A stretch of 64,000 bases of DNA from assembly GCA_002633005.1 (NCBI GenBank), contig NMRA01000094.1, forward strand, positions 932,034 through 996,033, in the 5' to 3' direction. This document shows positions 10,741-24,400 of this stretch, one piece after another. A program made the position numbers and the translations under genes. Numbering within the stretch: the stretch's first letter is position 1; each line of letters begins with the position of its first letter. Below the pieces are notes generated by a model, which ran no database searches, had not been told where the DNA came from, and saw nothing but the letters and a program-made list of their open reading frames with translations. The DNA is from Phoronis australis. Its lineage: Eukaryota > Phoronida > Phoronidae.

Positions 10741-12079
10741 TTTGGAATGTTAGGCGAAGGCATACACGCCTTGCCAGTGTGGGGTTTTTAGGCAAATTGT
10801 TTTGCTTTACCGGACTAGAAATACCGTTTTTTTTTGAATTTGATAATATTAGTCAGTTTGGTCCAGAAAATCTGTGCATCATTATTCTCGAAATTTGAGT
10901 GATTAAGAGAAAGTCCTTTTAGACAATCTACTATTTTACTGCAGAAATGAGGCTCCCTCCCAAACAAAAATGTCATGGCCAGGCGCGGCCCTAATGGTAA
11001 ATCCAGCAGTCACGTCTATGCTAAAGTCGCCACAGGTTCATCTTGATGGTCTGCAACATCAAGGACAGTGTATGAAAACTAAGTAAGTGAAAATCCAGTC
11101 CTTGGCCTTATTCATGTCTGATCTAGAAGAAACTTTGACTATGTTCTTCGTAAACATTCTTTTCAAAATTTCATCTCTAAAAATTCACGAGACTGACGGT
11201 AGGATTTTCCTTAAAACCTGATAAAATCCGTCAAAACACGGTCGATGATCTATGAACATCCAACTAATGCTACAATGCAACGCACAGCAGAAAGCTTACG
11301 CAAAAATGACTTTCAATTTTTTATTTTTAGGTAAGAATACAACATTTGCTATCAAATTTGCTACGTCAGGAGTCACAAAACGTAAATACTTCAATACCTT
11401 TTTACTGAGTTTTAAAATAGAATAAACAACTTTAAAAATACAGTCATGGGTTAGTTGTGAATAGCACTGAGCGTGCCAGAAATCTTCAAAGCATTTACCA
11501 ATGGTGCCGCGGCGTTGGTAACTGTCCTGTCTCGTATTATATGCCATCCTATAGTAAGACGGCCTGTAATAGAGCATCTGTTGTACCACTGACTACCAGA
11601 GCCGGGTACTATTAAGGAGACCTCGTGGTACAGACTCGTTCTTTGTCCTCAAAACGGCGCCGTACATTCAAAATTCAGACCAACGTCTTACCTAGACAAA
11701 ATGGGTGTCTGACGGAGTTACCCAACAATTGCAATTAATTCTTGAGATGTTCACTCCCAATCTAGATATGTGTCGTGGAACAAATGTTGCAGTGATCTGG
11801 AAAACTTCAAGAACATGGCTGCGACTTTTCTTTAAAGTGTCGAAACTGTATCTTTTGGCCTTTTCATTGATAAGAAAACCATGTGATCTTGATGTTTACT
11901 CATAGCTGTATATTCCTTGCCCTTCTTTGTACTGTAGTATACCTGTACCGTACACTTTATCCTGTATCGGTAACTAACTCTTGTGCTTATGTTGTTTTGT
12001 TATTTATACACCACACCGATGAAAAATGAACGTTTTACTCATCTTCTTACTATTTCGCAATCAGCTGTTTTCTTTATAG

Positions 12080-12098
12080 TTCCCGCCAAATGACGTAA
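12080..12098 (+). promoter_or_regulatory. E2F-like and CRE-like motifs upstream of the omega-loop gene
   Basis: TTCCCGCCAAA (E2F-type) is immediately followed by TGACGTAA (ATF/CREB-type), about 290 bases before the proposed first coding exon. Both are sequence matches only; promoter activity is inferred from position. Confidence 0.3.
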
Positions 12099-12382
12099 TC
12101 GGTCGTAACTTGCCGTCTTATTGACTTGTGGATGAATGAATGAAAATATCTACAAAAAAAGAAGAATGAGGAACAATCGTTAATGTGGTAAAGATTCAAT
12201 CACTCTCGATTTCTTTTTAGGCCTACCAAGAATTTGGAGCCGATCTGTTCAGAAAACACCAGAATCAGAAATAAACAAACTAAAGAACACTAGATGGCGT
12301 AAATTTATCACTCATCCAATCAGCTTGAGGTTAACTGCAAACGTTGGAGCAATCAGCATTCTTGGATACCCGCGTAAACACG

Positions 12383-12404
12383 ATGTCAACATTAGAGAAA
12401 TGTG
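12383..12404 (+). CDS. Tentative first coding exon of the omega-loop gene
   Basis: An upstream coding exon is needed: the 13004 exon has an in-frame TAA at 12976 and no in-frame ATG. ATG TCA ACA TTA GAG AAA TGT G followed by GTAACT would give MSTLEKC and the right phase, with an A at -3. A rival with the same phase is 12545-12560 (MNHIS, donor GTGATG). I prefer the first for its better donor, but transcript data must decide. Confidence 0.35.
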
Positions 12405-15400
12405 GTAACTCTCGCTCGTTTGGTGGAACATTTGGTCATGTATCTGGCCAAAGCATCTTTTATATGTAGAAAATTAACTGGACTAGTAAGTAAAGTCAAA
12501 TCATTAGTATAAGGACCGAGAACGGAGGTTGAGGGCGGGTTGCTATGAACCATATTTCAGGTGATGTGCTGACCCAGCGATTGCTGTGTTTTGATCAGTG
12601 GATCGCATTGATTCAGTTGCGTGGTGATGAACCGGGCTGAGTATGCCATTTGACAAGTGCAATCCGGTTTATTTATTTTGTTCATATTGATGTTTTTACT
12701 TGCTGACCTTTACTTTTCCAAGCCAATTCAAACTTCTGTTCGAAACATCGTGGTGAGTTGCATGAATGAGCGGTGAATTAGTGCATTACCGTGAATGGTG
12801 ATGTTGGTGAGTATAAAGTACAATGCACAATTCAGTTGTATGTTGTTAGGATGCACACAATTTCATTGATGTGTTGCCTTGTATTTGCAGCTTGTCAGTA
12901 AATCGTGTGCATGCAATCAGAGTGCATAGTACTGAGAAAAGAGTCCACGTGAACCAGGATCTTATTATTTCAAACTAAATCCTCAAGCTGGAGTACACAT
13001 CAGGAAAACGACGTCCTTCTGCGCCTCTTGTGACCACAAGTGATGAGGAAGAGGCTCAGGACGTGACCAGTGATGTTAGTTGTGGTGCAAACACATCGAC
13101 GGATGCAACAAACAGTTCGTTTGAGTATGAGAATGTTAGTTCCCCGTGCAGTTCCACGGCTAGTGGTCCTGTCTATGTTAGGCCGCCGGGATTTACACAT
13201 CACGCACAGGAGATCGTGTGCCGACCAAAAATAAAAAAGAAAAAGACTTTTTTTGATGCCAAAAGCGGACTCAAACGAAGGGAGCCCACCCCTCCAAAAC
13301 ATAAACCTAAAAGGGGTGAGTTTATAGTTGTTTATAGTTTATAGTTGTTTATAGTTTATAGTTGTTTATAGTTTATAGTTGTTTATAGTTTATAGTTGTT
13401 TATAGTTTATAGTTGTTTATAGTTTATAGTTGTTTTTAGTTTATAGTTGTTTAGCTGAGAAGTGGTTGTCATGATGGTGATGATGTGCATAGCTGATATT
13501 CTCTTTATTTTGTTATGACTTTTGTGATACCATTGTTTTTATGGTTATTGTGTATTTGAAGCAGCTGTAAACCGACCTTCACAACTTTTGATTTAAAACA
13601 CTTCGTTGTGAAATTTGTCTCCAGTTGGACATGTTTCAAGGCTCTGTTGCAGCCCAAACTGAAACCTGCGCCAAACAGATTTGGGGGCACTTCAATTTAG
13701 TGTGGGTTGGTCAGGGTACTGAGCCAAACTGATACCTACAACAAGTGAAGCTACTGTAAGTTCCCAAATTACTGCCACTGGTATATAGGTTTTTTTAACC
13801 GTTATCAGAACAGAAATTGATAACAATAAGTGCGGAGTATTGGCTAATAATAGTTTCTCAGGACACTTCCCCGCTTGATTAGTGCATATGTCCTGGATAC
13901 GTGAGCACTCACTCGGTTCTGATAAGCGTTAAAAAGATCCATAAACCACTTTCAGTAATTTGGGAACTTGCAGTAGCTTCAGTTTGGTACAGGCATCAGT
14001 TTGGGCTGCAACAGCTCCACCAGAACTGCTTGATGCCAGGCTTGACAAGTCGGCTTGTCAAAATGAGTCATTTTATGGGTCCCGAGCAAAGTCACTTCGA
14101 GATAAGCCGAACTGTCAAATTTTTTTCCGAACCCAGAAATTACTTAATTCTTAATAAGGAAGTTGATACTTAGACTTTTGTAGTGCAGTAAGTTGTCTAA
14201 ATCAAAAGTTAGCTTCTTGGACGGAATGCAGGTTTATAGCTAGCTGCTTCAAGGGTTTTGTTTTGCTGAATATCTAGGGATGAAATTCTTGATTGAGATT
14301 TGTACTTCTTTGTTGGGTTATTAATTCTGACCATTTGCTATTGATTAGCAGTGAATTGGTTGTCCAGTATTCGTATTGATTGAAGTCTGCAAATCTTAGG
14401 ACTGTACGTATCAAAATGAATTTACTTCCACTTTCTATCATTAGGGAACAAAACTTGGTACCTTACCAGTTACATAATCATCTAGTCCTAATTAGCAGGT
14501 CAACTATGGTTAATAAGTATTGATTTATATGGTGGTCATCATTGGGGAATTTCAGACATTTCATTCATGGGATAGAAATTGAGCTCACAACATTAGACAC
14601 GTAAACATTGATCTATTTGTAAGTACAGTAGAGATAATTGACTGAGCTTGCTAAGATACCTGATAAAATAACTGCTGAATTATCAATCTTACATGTAGTC
14701 GTAGGTGATGTAAAAAGTATGTTCACACCCCGAAGTTTGAGGATGTCAGTTTCACATTTCATGCTGCATTTGGCTAGTACAAAAGTATATTGGGACCCCA
14801 GGGCACAGAATTTGTCGAAGTGAGAACTGTTGACTAGTATATAAGAAACTGGCCACATAATTAATCAAGATGACAACAGTTGAAAAGTATATTTTTGGTA
14901 GTTAGGCACAAAATTTGGCGATGGTGAGAATTGTTGAAAAGTATATTGGTTTTCCCTACTTAAACTGTGTCACCGATAGTGTTGCACGATAATAGCTATT
15001 CTGTGAATCTGTGGTAGTTGTCTAGTTTGTAAGAATTTAGCTTTTATACTTTATTGTAAAAATGGAATTAAGTGTGTTAATATTGTTTGAAGCCTCAGGG
15101 ATGACACTGCATTAAGTTGAGAGGTACTATTTCAGTTGCCTCTTTTACACAACTCATTTATTTGTTACTAGTCCACCAGGCATTGTTGACACTTCCTAGA
15201 AGATTCATGTGTGAACTATGAGTGAATTGTTTGAGGGTTCCCCCAAGACATTCACATTCAAAGTTCATTATCACAAATTGTTCTATCACGTTTGCCTGTT
15301 TAGCACGGCATTATGCAGCATGCATGATTGGCTTGGACAGGTGTCACTATTCTCCAGCTGATTTTTTATTAGTAATTTCTCCAAATCATTTTTGTTGACC

Positions 15401-18400
15401 AGGAATTTGTTTGTTATATGTGTGTGGAGGTGACTTGCATAGAGTAGTTGAGACATATGTAAACAATATGACTTGTTAGTAAATGTGTTAAAGAATGCAC
15501 TGTATCATTAATGCACTCTATTCAATTTATATTGATTAAACATGGTTGCTTGAACTGTACACTTGACTGTTGCTATTGGCGACCAGGTATATTAACGCAA
15601 AAGTGCTAAGTGGCAGACCGACCTAGCAACCTGGTGATGAAGAAATATGCGACTTTTTCTCACAAATATCACTTTTTCTTTACTGTCCATTTTTAGGCTT
15701 TTTTATTGCCAATGATCTTACAGAAATAATTGTTATATACAAAATCATATTTAGTGTTTAATGCCCTGAAGGTGTAGTGTCATGCGTGACATTCAAAAAT
15801 GATAGAGTTCAAGAAAACATTTCGTATTTGCCTTGCCTCGTCTGTTCTCAGCTGGACACATTTAAGTATGGTCATTTTAGTCATCATACCGCGGTACACA
15901 ACTTTTAGTGTTATTGCACAGTTGTGGATTTTTCTATTTTACTTTAAAAGTCAACAAAATTTTTCTTTCCCCTCTGGATACATCCTCATCAGTAACTTTT
16001 CACCTGTAGGCGTTTCCAAATTCGTATGGGTACTTATAAGTAAAAACAAATAGGATAATAAAAGATCCTCACTGTTAATTAGTCTTATTTCAAGTTTATC
16101 TTGGATGGAATTCATCTTCATTTTGCGTTCATGATTTCGCAAGGTGGCAAAAACTGGCATTTTATAGATTTCTCTGGATTATCTTGTAACAAATGATGAC
16201 ATATTCTGTATCAGAACCAACATATGTTGACCTAATGTTGACACTAGAAACTTTTATATTAGCAAGAGATATCTGTTGCTCTCAAGCTTAGCACATCGCC
16301 AAGTCGCCAAATGAAATATGTTCTGTTAACATGCAAAGATAAGCAACTGTTGTGTAACAAACTTATTTGATTTCAAAATGTGATGCTAAGCCAGTTTGAT
16401 TTCACTTTCAGTGATTTAATCCCTGTCACTCCAAATTTGCTTAGCTGAGGTGATATCAGTAATGATAGTATCTCATAGGCTACACAACATAACACTCTCG
16501 GCCATTTCTCATAGTAAATAAGGCCATTAGCTTAGATTTGCAAAATGGATGCCATTCAAAGTGATTGGAAGGTTCTTCAGAGTGGACTCATGGAAGTAAG
16601 TGGAACATATACGGTAGATAGTAGTCCGATATAACGTTCCCGAATTTTGAGAGCTATTTTTCTCTACTGAATACGGGTAGAGGGCTTCAAACTGCTTCTC
16701 AAAATATTTGCACATATCCGTCTGTTGCAACTAACTGGCCAGTAAACCTGTAACACCAGTTTCTAACTTTTGGCGGGAATATAATGGTTACATTTTCTTT
16801 TATATATATGTTCTAATGTTGAATGTTTGAACACAACACAAACGTGTTGGGCAATTAATATTGTTGTAAGGTGTTTCGTCCATATTAATGGTTCAGTGCT
16901 CAATAGAAAGTTCTTATGAGTTATGGCTTGTAGTGGTGTTTAGCCCATATTAATGGTTCAGTGTTCAATAGAAAGTTCTTATGAGTTATGGCTTGTAGTG
17001 GTGTTTAGCCCATATTAATGGTTCAGTGTTCAATAGAAAGTTCTTATGAGTTATGGCTTGTAGTGGTGTGACGCCTGCCTAATGCTGTGTAGAGCCTACT
17101 TTGAAAAATATTTAGTATTCTTAATCTGGTTTATTAGTTTCGGTTTAAATCATTTATAAGGTAGAGTTGTATACACATATGTAGAGTAGTATACTTTGTA
17201 TACACATATGTAGAGTAGCACACTTTGCATCCTGTGAAATTCTTGCACTATTCTTACTTTGGACAATCACTGCTAGTTAAAGTTGTGCCTTGCTTTGTTT
17301 AGTTGCCTAAAAACCAAACTGTTCTCTCGTAAAATGAATCTCAAAATGTTCCTCTCTGTGATATCATAGTATTTCCATTACCCACAAGAACATCAAAACC
17401 ATTAGGGACTAGAGAATAGGCTTCAAAGTTTAGTGGTGTTGGCCCACCCTGAAATTGCGTATTGCAAAATGACACATGTACTCATTGCCTGTGGCTTGAG
17501 TTGCTTGACATTAGACACTAACTCAAGATTGGATGAATGTGATAATGTTTAAACAATAAAGTGATTTGGTTGAGAATTCAGCATTGCCAGCTAGACAAGT
17601 GTACATTGCAACTTTAATCAAACATTTGCAAAAGCCTTGTAAAAATAGAAAAAGAGTCTTTATTTTGTAAAAATAGAAAAAAGAGTTTTTATTTTTGCAA
17701 TCTGGCATCATAGTGACGTTTTCTGACTTTTGTCTGTCATGGTAATGTCATGGTAACAGTGTGGTGTAAAGACCGCGTTGCTCACAAATAAAACATCTTT
17801 GCAAGCCACTTTCTTCTAAAAAGGTTCTTGGGATTGTACCACATAGCTTGCGTCAACACCGGCATTATTTCCATCAGGGAAGTGTATTTCCCCAAACTAC
17901 ACACTACAGCTTTATAACTATTTTGCTGTAGTAGCTGAGGAGATAAAATGAAACCTTAGATTGATTTACTACTTTTGTTTACCAGTGCATGACTAACATG
18001 AAAAAAGTTTTAATTACCCTATGTGTCTTTCCTTTGTGATGGAGCACAAACCGATAGTCATGTGAAGGTGTTGTGACAACAGACATCTTCTGTTTGCAGA
18101 AATGTGTGTGAATTATTATCAACCTTTGGTAGTGTATTGATGTTCTTAGTGATTGTGTACAATAGGACTCTAGAGTAAATGGCCTGACATAAACTGATGA
18201 ACAATAACTTTGGCTAGTATTTATTTGTTGTTGCCAGGCAAATAATTCTTTAAATGTATCTATGATTAGTAGGTCGAAAATAAGGTAAAATAAGAATGAA
18301 GCAGTTTATTAGCCAAAAATAACACCTCAGTGTGAGCTCCAGTTGAGACCATGATTATATAAACCATAGAGTAGAAGTTGTAATTTGCCTCAGGATACGT

Positions 18401-21400
18401 ATTTCAAGAGTCAATTTTTGACCGTTGCAAAATTAAATCAAAAGCGTTGCTCAATATCAAGGTACCTAAACTACACGGTCAACGGACTCATAAACATGGG
18501 CACGGATGCATGAACACGACTCACGGACCTGCAAACACCGTCCACTGTCTCACAAACACGGGAACGGACCGCCAAACACGGGTCACGGACTCATCGGCTT
18601 CCTGGGTCAGCTGACATCTTCATTTTGTCTGTAAACCAATTTTCGTCTAATTCGCCCAAAATTCGCAGATAACTTGTAGACCCAAATGTCCTGGAAGCCT
18701 ATTGTTTTTGGTCATGATCAAATTCAAAATGGCGGAGGTGGCAGCCATTTTGTTTCCGACTTCAGAGTCAAATGATCATAGAGGCCACAATTTTTGAAAA
18801 TCGGCTTAAATATAAACCTATACCAGTGCTACGACGAAGTTAGAAATCATTTACTTCCAGTCAAAGATGGCGGAAATATCTGCAGTTGCGCACCTCGAAT
18901 TTGGGCAAAAATCGTTTTTTTTCTGTAGAGGGCGCATTATAGGACCAATTGCTTTGAAATTTTTCAGGAATGAGTTTCCTACGACGGGCTAATATTCAAT
19001 GCTAAGTTGCTTCCAAGATGGCGGATCTGGCGCATGTTGTCCCAGTTTCAGTCGTGCTTGAGTGCTTTTTTAAACTGGAAGAGAAAATAACGTGAAATTT
19101 TGCACGTGGATTCTCTAAAGTATACTCTTTCAAATGAACTGTAACAATTGTTTTCTCAGACTTTTCGTTTTTGAGTTATTTGACTTTGAATTTCAAAAAA
19201 ACCATAAATTTTCAATTTTTTCGAAAAGTTTTCGGAATTTCGCAAAACTACTATGTTAGATAGAGGTTTGAACAGGCTATCATATTTTTCATTTTTCGCT
19301 TAAGGATGTTGGTTTAGCTTCTATTGAACAAGACTGTAGTATATTTCTTACTGATTTATGACATCTAAGTTCGTCATATGAATGTTATGTTGTTCATCAT
19401 CGCCACCGTCATCATATTCGTCATCTTCGCCATCATCTCCGTCGTCGTCTTTTCACCAAGTGTCGATCAAGTGAGTGTATCCTATTACTGATTTCTGACC
19501 TCTACGTTCGTCATATGAATGTTATCTATACTTGTATTGTTCATCATCGCCACCATCATCGTCATATCCGTCATCTTCGTAATCTTCTCTGTCGTGGTCT
19601 TTTGTGTTAATTTCACCAAGTTCCCCTTCTCGGAGTGCTTTCATTTTTTTGTTTGTTCGCACTCTACTGGTCGCATTTTTCGGCCGATTTCCACGAAATT
19701 TACTCACAACCTCTAGTTCCAGAATTCCTGGAAGCCTATTGCTTTTCGTCATGGTCGGATCCAAGATGGCAAACTTGGTGGCCATTTTATTTTCAATTTT
19801 GGATTCAAATGCTCATAAGAGTCCGTACTTTTGTATGTACATGGCTAAAAATCAGCAAGTTTACTGTACTACACGTGTGCTCTGGGTGTGCTGAAATTTT
19901 TTAACTTCCCATCAAAGATGGCGGAAATATTGGCAATTGCGCATGCGCACCTCGATTTCGGGCTTAAAAATGTTTTCTCTTGTAGAGGGTGCAAAATTCA
20001 TAGCACCAATGGCTTTGAAATTTTTCATGTATCAGTTTTCTATAACAGGCTATTATTCAGTGCTAAAGAACCGGAAGTTGCTTTCAAGATGACGGATCTG
20101 GCGCATGTTGACCTATTTTCAGTCGTTCTAGGGTGCCATTTTAAACGGAAAAGGAAAGTGACATGAATTTTTGCATGTGGATTCTCTGAGGTATACTCTT
20201 CCAAATCTTCTGTAACAATTTTTTTCTCAGACTTCATTTTTAAGTTATTTGACTTTGAATTTCAAAAAAATTCACAAAGTTTCAATTTTTTGAAAAATCC
20301 ACGGAATTTTGTGAAACTGACGCTTTAGATAGTGTTTTCAACGTGCTTTCAGAGGATATTTTTTATTTTTCATTACGACGTCTACTTTTTAATTATTTGA
20401 GATTTTCTGATAGCGCTGTTCCTAAATGTTGACTGGTCTTTCTGCGGATGTTGGTTTAGCTTCTATTGAACAAGACAGTAGCCTATTTCTTACTGATTTC
20501 TGATATCTTCGCTAGTCATATGAATGTTATCGTGTAGTTTATAATCCCCACTATCATCATCATAATCATCGTCATCTTCATCGTTGTCGTCATCTCCATC
20601 GTCGGCTGTTCAGTTAACTTTGCCAATTATCACTCAAGACTATAGCCTATTTTTTACATCTTCGCTTGTCATATGAATGTCATTGTTTTGTTCATACTCG
20701 CCACCTTCATCATCATAACCGTCATCGTCGTCATCATCTCCTTCGTCGTCTTTTTGGTTAATTTCGCCAAGTGTCGCTCCTCCGAGCGCTCTCGTTTTTA
20801 GATGTAACAAGTAACTCTATAAATAATGATGACTCATTGCTCATTTAGTTCCAAATGGGCTTTATATACAACCACTCAACAAAACAAATCATATGGCGGA
20901 TTTTACTAGGCCTTTGAGCTTTCTGTGTAAAAAGGTATTAAATCAAAATAATGTACACATGCCTATAATTTCCTTTTCACAATTTTCTTTTTGACCTTGT
21001 TTGGCTATTTTACTATTGTACAATGACCTAGCATCTAGCTGAGCTCAATGCTACTATGGGTGGGGGGGGGGGCTTCATTGTACAGTGACCTAACTGCTAA
21101 CTGAGCTCAATGGTGCTGTCAGGGGGCTTCATCGTACAATGACAAACAGCTAGGTGAGGGGAGGGGGTTGGGTGACTAAGGGGGTAAAATTGGTAGGGCA
21201 GTAAGAATTGGTGGCAACCAAAGGGGTAAAGCTATTTCATTTAACCCCCCCTGGAATAGCCTTGTTACGCTTTTGTTCGTGTACTGTGTTTGCTGTAGTC
21301 TAGGCACGATTTTGTGAGTTGGGAAAAAGTAGCTTTCAAATGTGTAAGTGTTTTATGTGTCCGTGCGCCATGGCGATAGGAGAGCTGTAATTGTAGTCGT

Positions 21401-24400
21401 TTTAGATCAACATGACAGCAACTCCCCGCGTTCGTGATACTGAGGTGAATATGTTTCAGTTTATGGGGCAGGCCTTCAAGCCATGTTTACAAATGAAAAT
21501 TTTTGTTCATTAAAATGATAGCTGAGATGTTTTTCGCTTTATATTAGACCTAAATGAACATTTTGAATTTCCATTACAGAAAGCATTCCAATGCGCCAGC
21601 GTGCACTACCACAGTCATTCTGGCAACAACCTAACATAGTTCATAATGCTCCCCCTGGTGACTGCGTCTCTGTATTGCCACCATTGTCAAACAAGGATAC
21701 TCATGATGAACTAATGGGTGAGTATTGTTATACATTAGACAGAGTATTGTTCTACATTAGACAGAGTATTGTTATACATTAGACAGAGTATTGTTCTACA
21801 TTAGACAGAGTATTGTTATACATTAGACAGAGTATTGTTATACATTAGACAGAGTATTGTTCTACATTAGACAGAGTATTGTTATACATTAGACAGAGTA
21901 TTGTTATACATTAGACAGAGTATTGTTATACATTAGACAGAGTATTGTTATACATTAGACAGAGTATTGTTATACATTAGACAGAGTATTGTTATACATT
22001 AGACAGAGTATTGTTCTACATTAGACAGAAGTGTCTTCAAATGCATTCAGGCTTGTCTTCTGGATCATTTTGCAGTTCGTTGATTTTTAAATGCGAGGTA
22101 TGGATGTATCTGATTTTGTTTTTTGGTTTTTGGTGAATGTACTGCATGTTTAATTTTGAAAGATGTTCAGAAACTTAAATTTACATAAGACTTGGTTTTG
22201 TATATATCTCTGTCTTAGAGTAATTCTTTGATATCTTCTTCTGCAGTACTGTAGTCTTCTGGGTTAATGCCCACGTTCATCTCCAGTTAACTGGTGCCCA
22301 TCACCTTGAGAACGTTCATCTTCAGTTAATATATTCCTGACTGGTGCCCACCACGTTCATCTTCAGTTAATATATTCCTGACTCAGGTGTGCACCACGTT
22401 CATCTCCAGTTATAATATTCCTGACTGGTGTCCATCACTTTGACAATGTTCATCTATGGTGCTTATCACATTAAAAGTAAGAACCTCGAGTTTTCCTGTC
22501 TATCTTAAAAATAGTTCCTTGACTTACTATCATGAAATTTGGCAAACAATAATTTTTTCATAATTCGATGCCGCCTTCTTGTTTTGGGATGGATGCAGTG
22601 TATTTTGCACCACCCAGGGGGTATTTTCACTGTTTTTTACTCTTTGACATCCACTAATGCGCCTGATGCTTGGCTGATAATTTTTATTAAAAAGAAAGTG
22701 TTACCTTTCTATCTTTGGATAGATTTGATGTGTTGTATGCCACCTTATGGCCATTTTGACTATTTCGAGTTTTGACACTCGCCTCTATCAGAAAAACCCT
22801 TCTACAAGATCATTATGACAATTTAGTGGTATATGTTCCTTAACTGGGAATAATGCATGGTACTGTGGTATCCCCTAAAGACAGTTTTCTTTTTTGGGTT
22901 GGTTTCTTCAATCCCTTGCTGGACTTTCTAGTTTGTGAGATTTGACAACTAAAGTGTTATAATTTCTATGAATGTGACAACAGAGTCATGATGAATTTTG
23001 GATGGATTCGATTGCTGTTGTGGTCTTTAAAATAGACGGGCAGTTTGCTGTCCTCTGTATCTTTGGGGGAGTTCCTTCATGAAATTCTATATAATTTGAC
23101 CAATAGATTTTTAATAAAGCCTGTTACACTTTTTGAATTTCAGATGATGCTACATATTCAGCGCCGCCTAGTGACCATATTTATTATTTTTGTGCTTTGT
23201 GTTTGGCGTCTGCTTTTCTATCGGCCAAACTACTCTTAGGATCATTATCATGTGTTGCTGCTGCTGGAAAGTATATACATCTGCAGTTCAGTTTTTTTAA
23301 CGGTCAGATCAACATCTACCATGTTCTTTGGTGGATCTTCATCAAATTCGTCTGTGTTTCAAGTGAGGAGAGTTCACCTAATGTGGCGTTGCTCCTTTTT
23401 ATGACATATTTTAGATGATCATCCCTTGCACTGCGCTGTATGCAATGCACACAGTGGGCAGTGATTGACTTTCTTCATTGCTCTGGTTTTTTTGTGACTG
23501 AAACTTTCTAGCCAGATATATGTGCGGGCAGATCTTATATTTGAAGTTATATACCTGAGTATCAATTTCCTTCGTTGCTGTAGTTTTCAAAATTGCAGGA
23601 AAGACTTATAAAACTGAACTGTGTTTACATTCACTTTCTGTAACATTTTTTTCTTTCTTGTGCTTGCATTGAGTTGAAGTAACATCTGTCAATAATGTTT
23701 TGACTGCTGTCACTCATCACTGCAGCCATCCGTCCAGTCACACCGCCTCAGGAGAAGGACTGTAAAGAAACTGAGCTGAAGAAGCCTTCTGCACCTAGGA
23801 CTATTGACAGGAAGCTAACAGTGTCCAGACACAGTGATGAAATGATGAACCGACTATTTAGTCAGGTTCAACAAGAGGAGCTGAGGAAACAGCAGTCCCT
23901 TCCAACACAGCTGAGGAGAGGAAGGTGAGTGGCTGACTTGTTTGCATATATCATTCACTTCACTCAAAAATTCTTACCGTAAATTGAAATTCTGTTATTG
24001 ATACACTTAAATGGACAAAAAAATTCATTATAATTTGTCTATACAATTAATTCTCTCTGATTAACTAAATTTAGCACTTCCTGACTAACATTACAAACCG
24101 TAAACTTTAGAAATTATAAAAATGGAAATTTTAGCAATTGCTTTTGTCTAAAGTTGAAGACTTTTTACTGTAGTTGTGTTGGTAAAGCCATAATGAAATG
24201 CTTCCCTGAATTCAATTTAGTGACTGACAAAAAATTTGATGCACTAACCTTGTAAAAAGCGTATGCTATATATTCCTGGTCGGGACACTGGAATGTTGAC
24301 AGCAATTTGCTAGAAATCTTAACTGCTGAGAAAGACCATTCAACCACTCCGACATTTAGGCCTACAGTCAGAAACAAAATTGTTGGCATCAAAACAATTA

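Larger units (their letters stand above)
7901..12382. other. Intergenic region between the ABCB1-like gene and the omega-loop gene
   Basis: No coding exon was recognised on either strand. It contains a short 40-bp tandem array (8085-8200), a G-rich dispersed repeat (9858-10034) and the R1 element with its terminal array (10047-10740). One undetermined base is at 9872. The last 300 bases probably include the promoter of the next gene. Confidence 0.55.
13455..21579. other. Large intron of the omega-loop gene
   Basis: About 8 kb with no recognised exon. It contains a 65-bp triplicated unit (16869-17066), the tandemly arranged YY1-motif/(GAY)n element (18600-20800) and several G-rich tracts at 21060-21200. 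The remainder is AT-rich, with nothing I can name. Confidence 0.55.

Noticed and set aside
19522-19785. Asp-rich minus-strand open frame
   Set aside because: It is the translation of the (GAY)n trinucleotide tracts of a dispersed element, not a protein.
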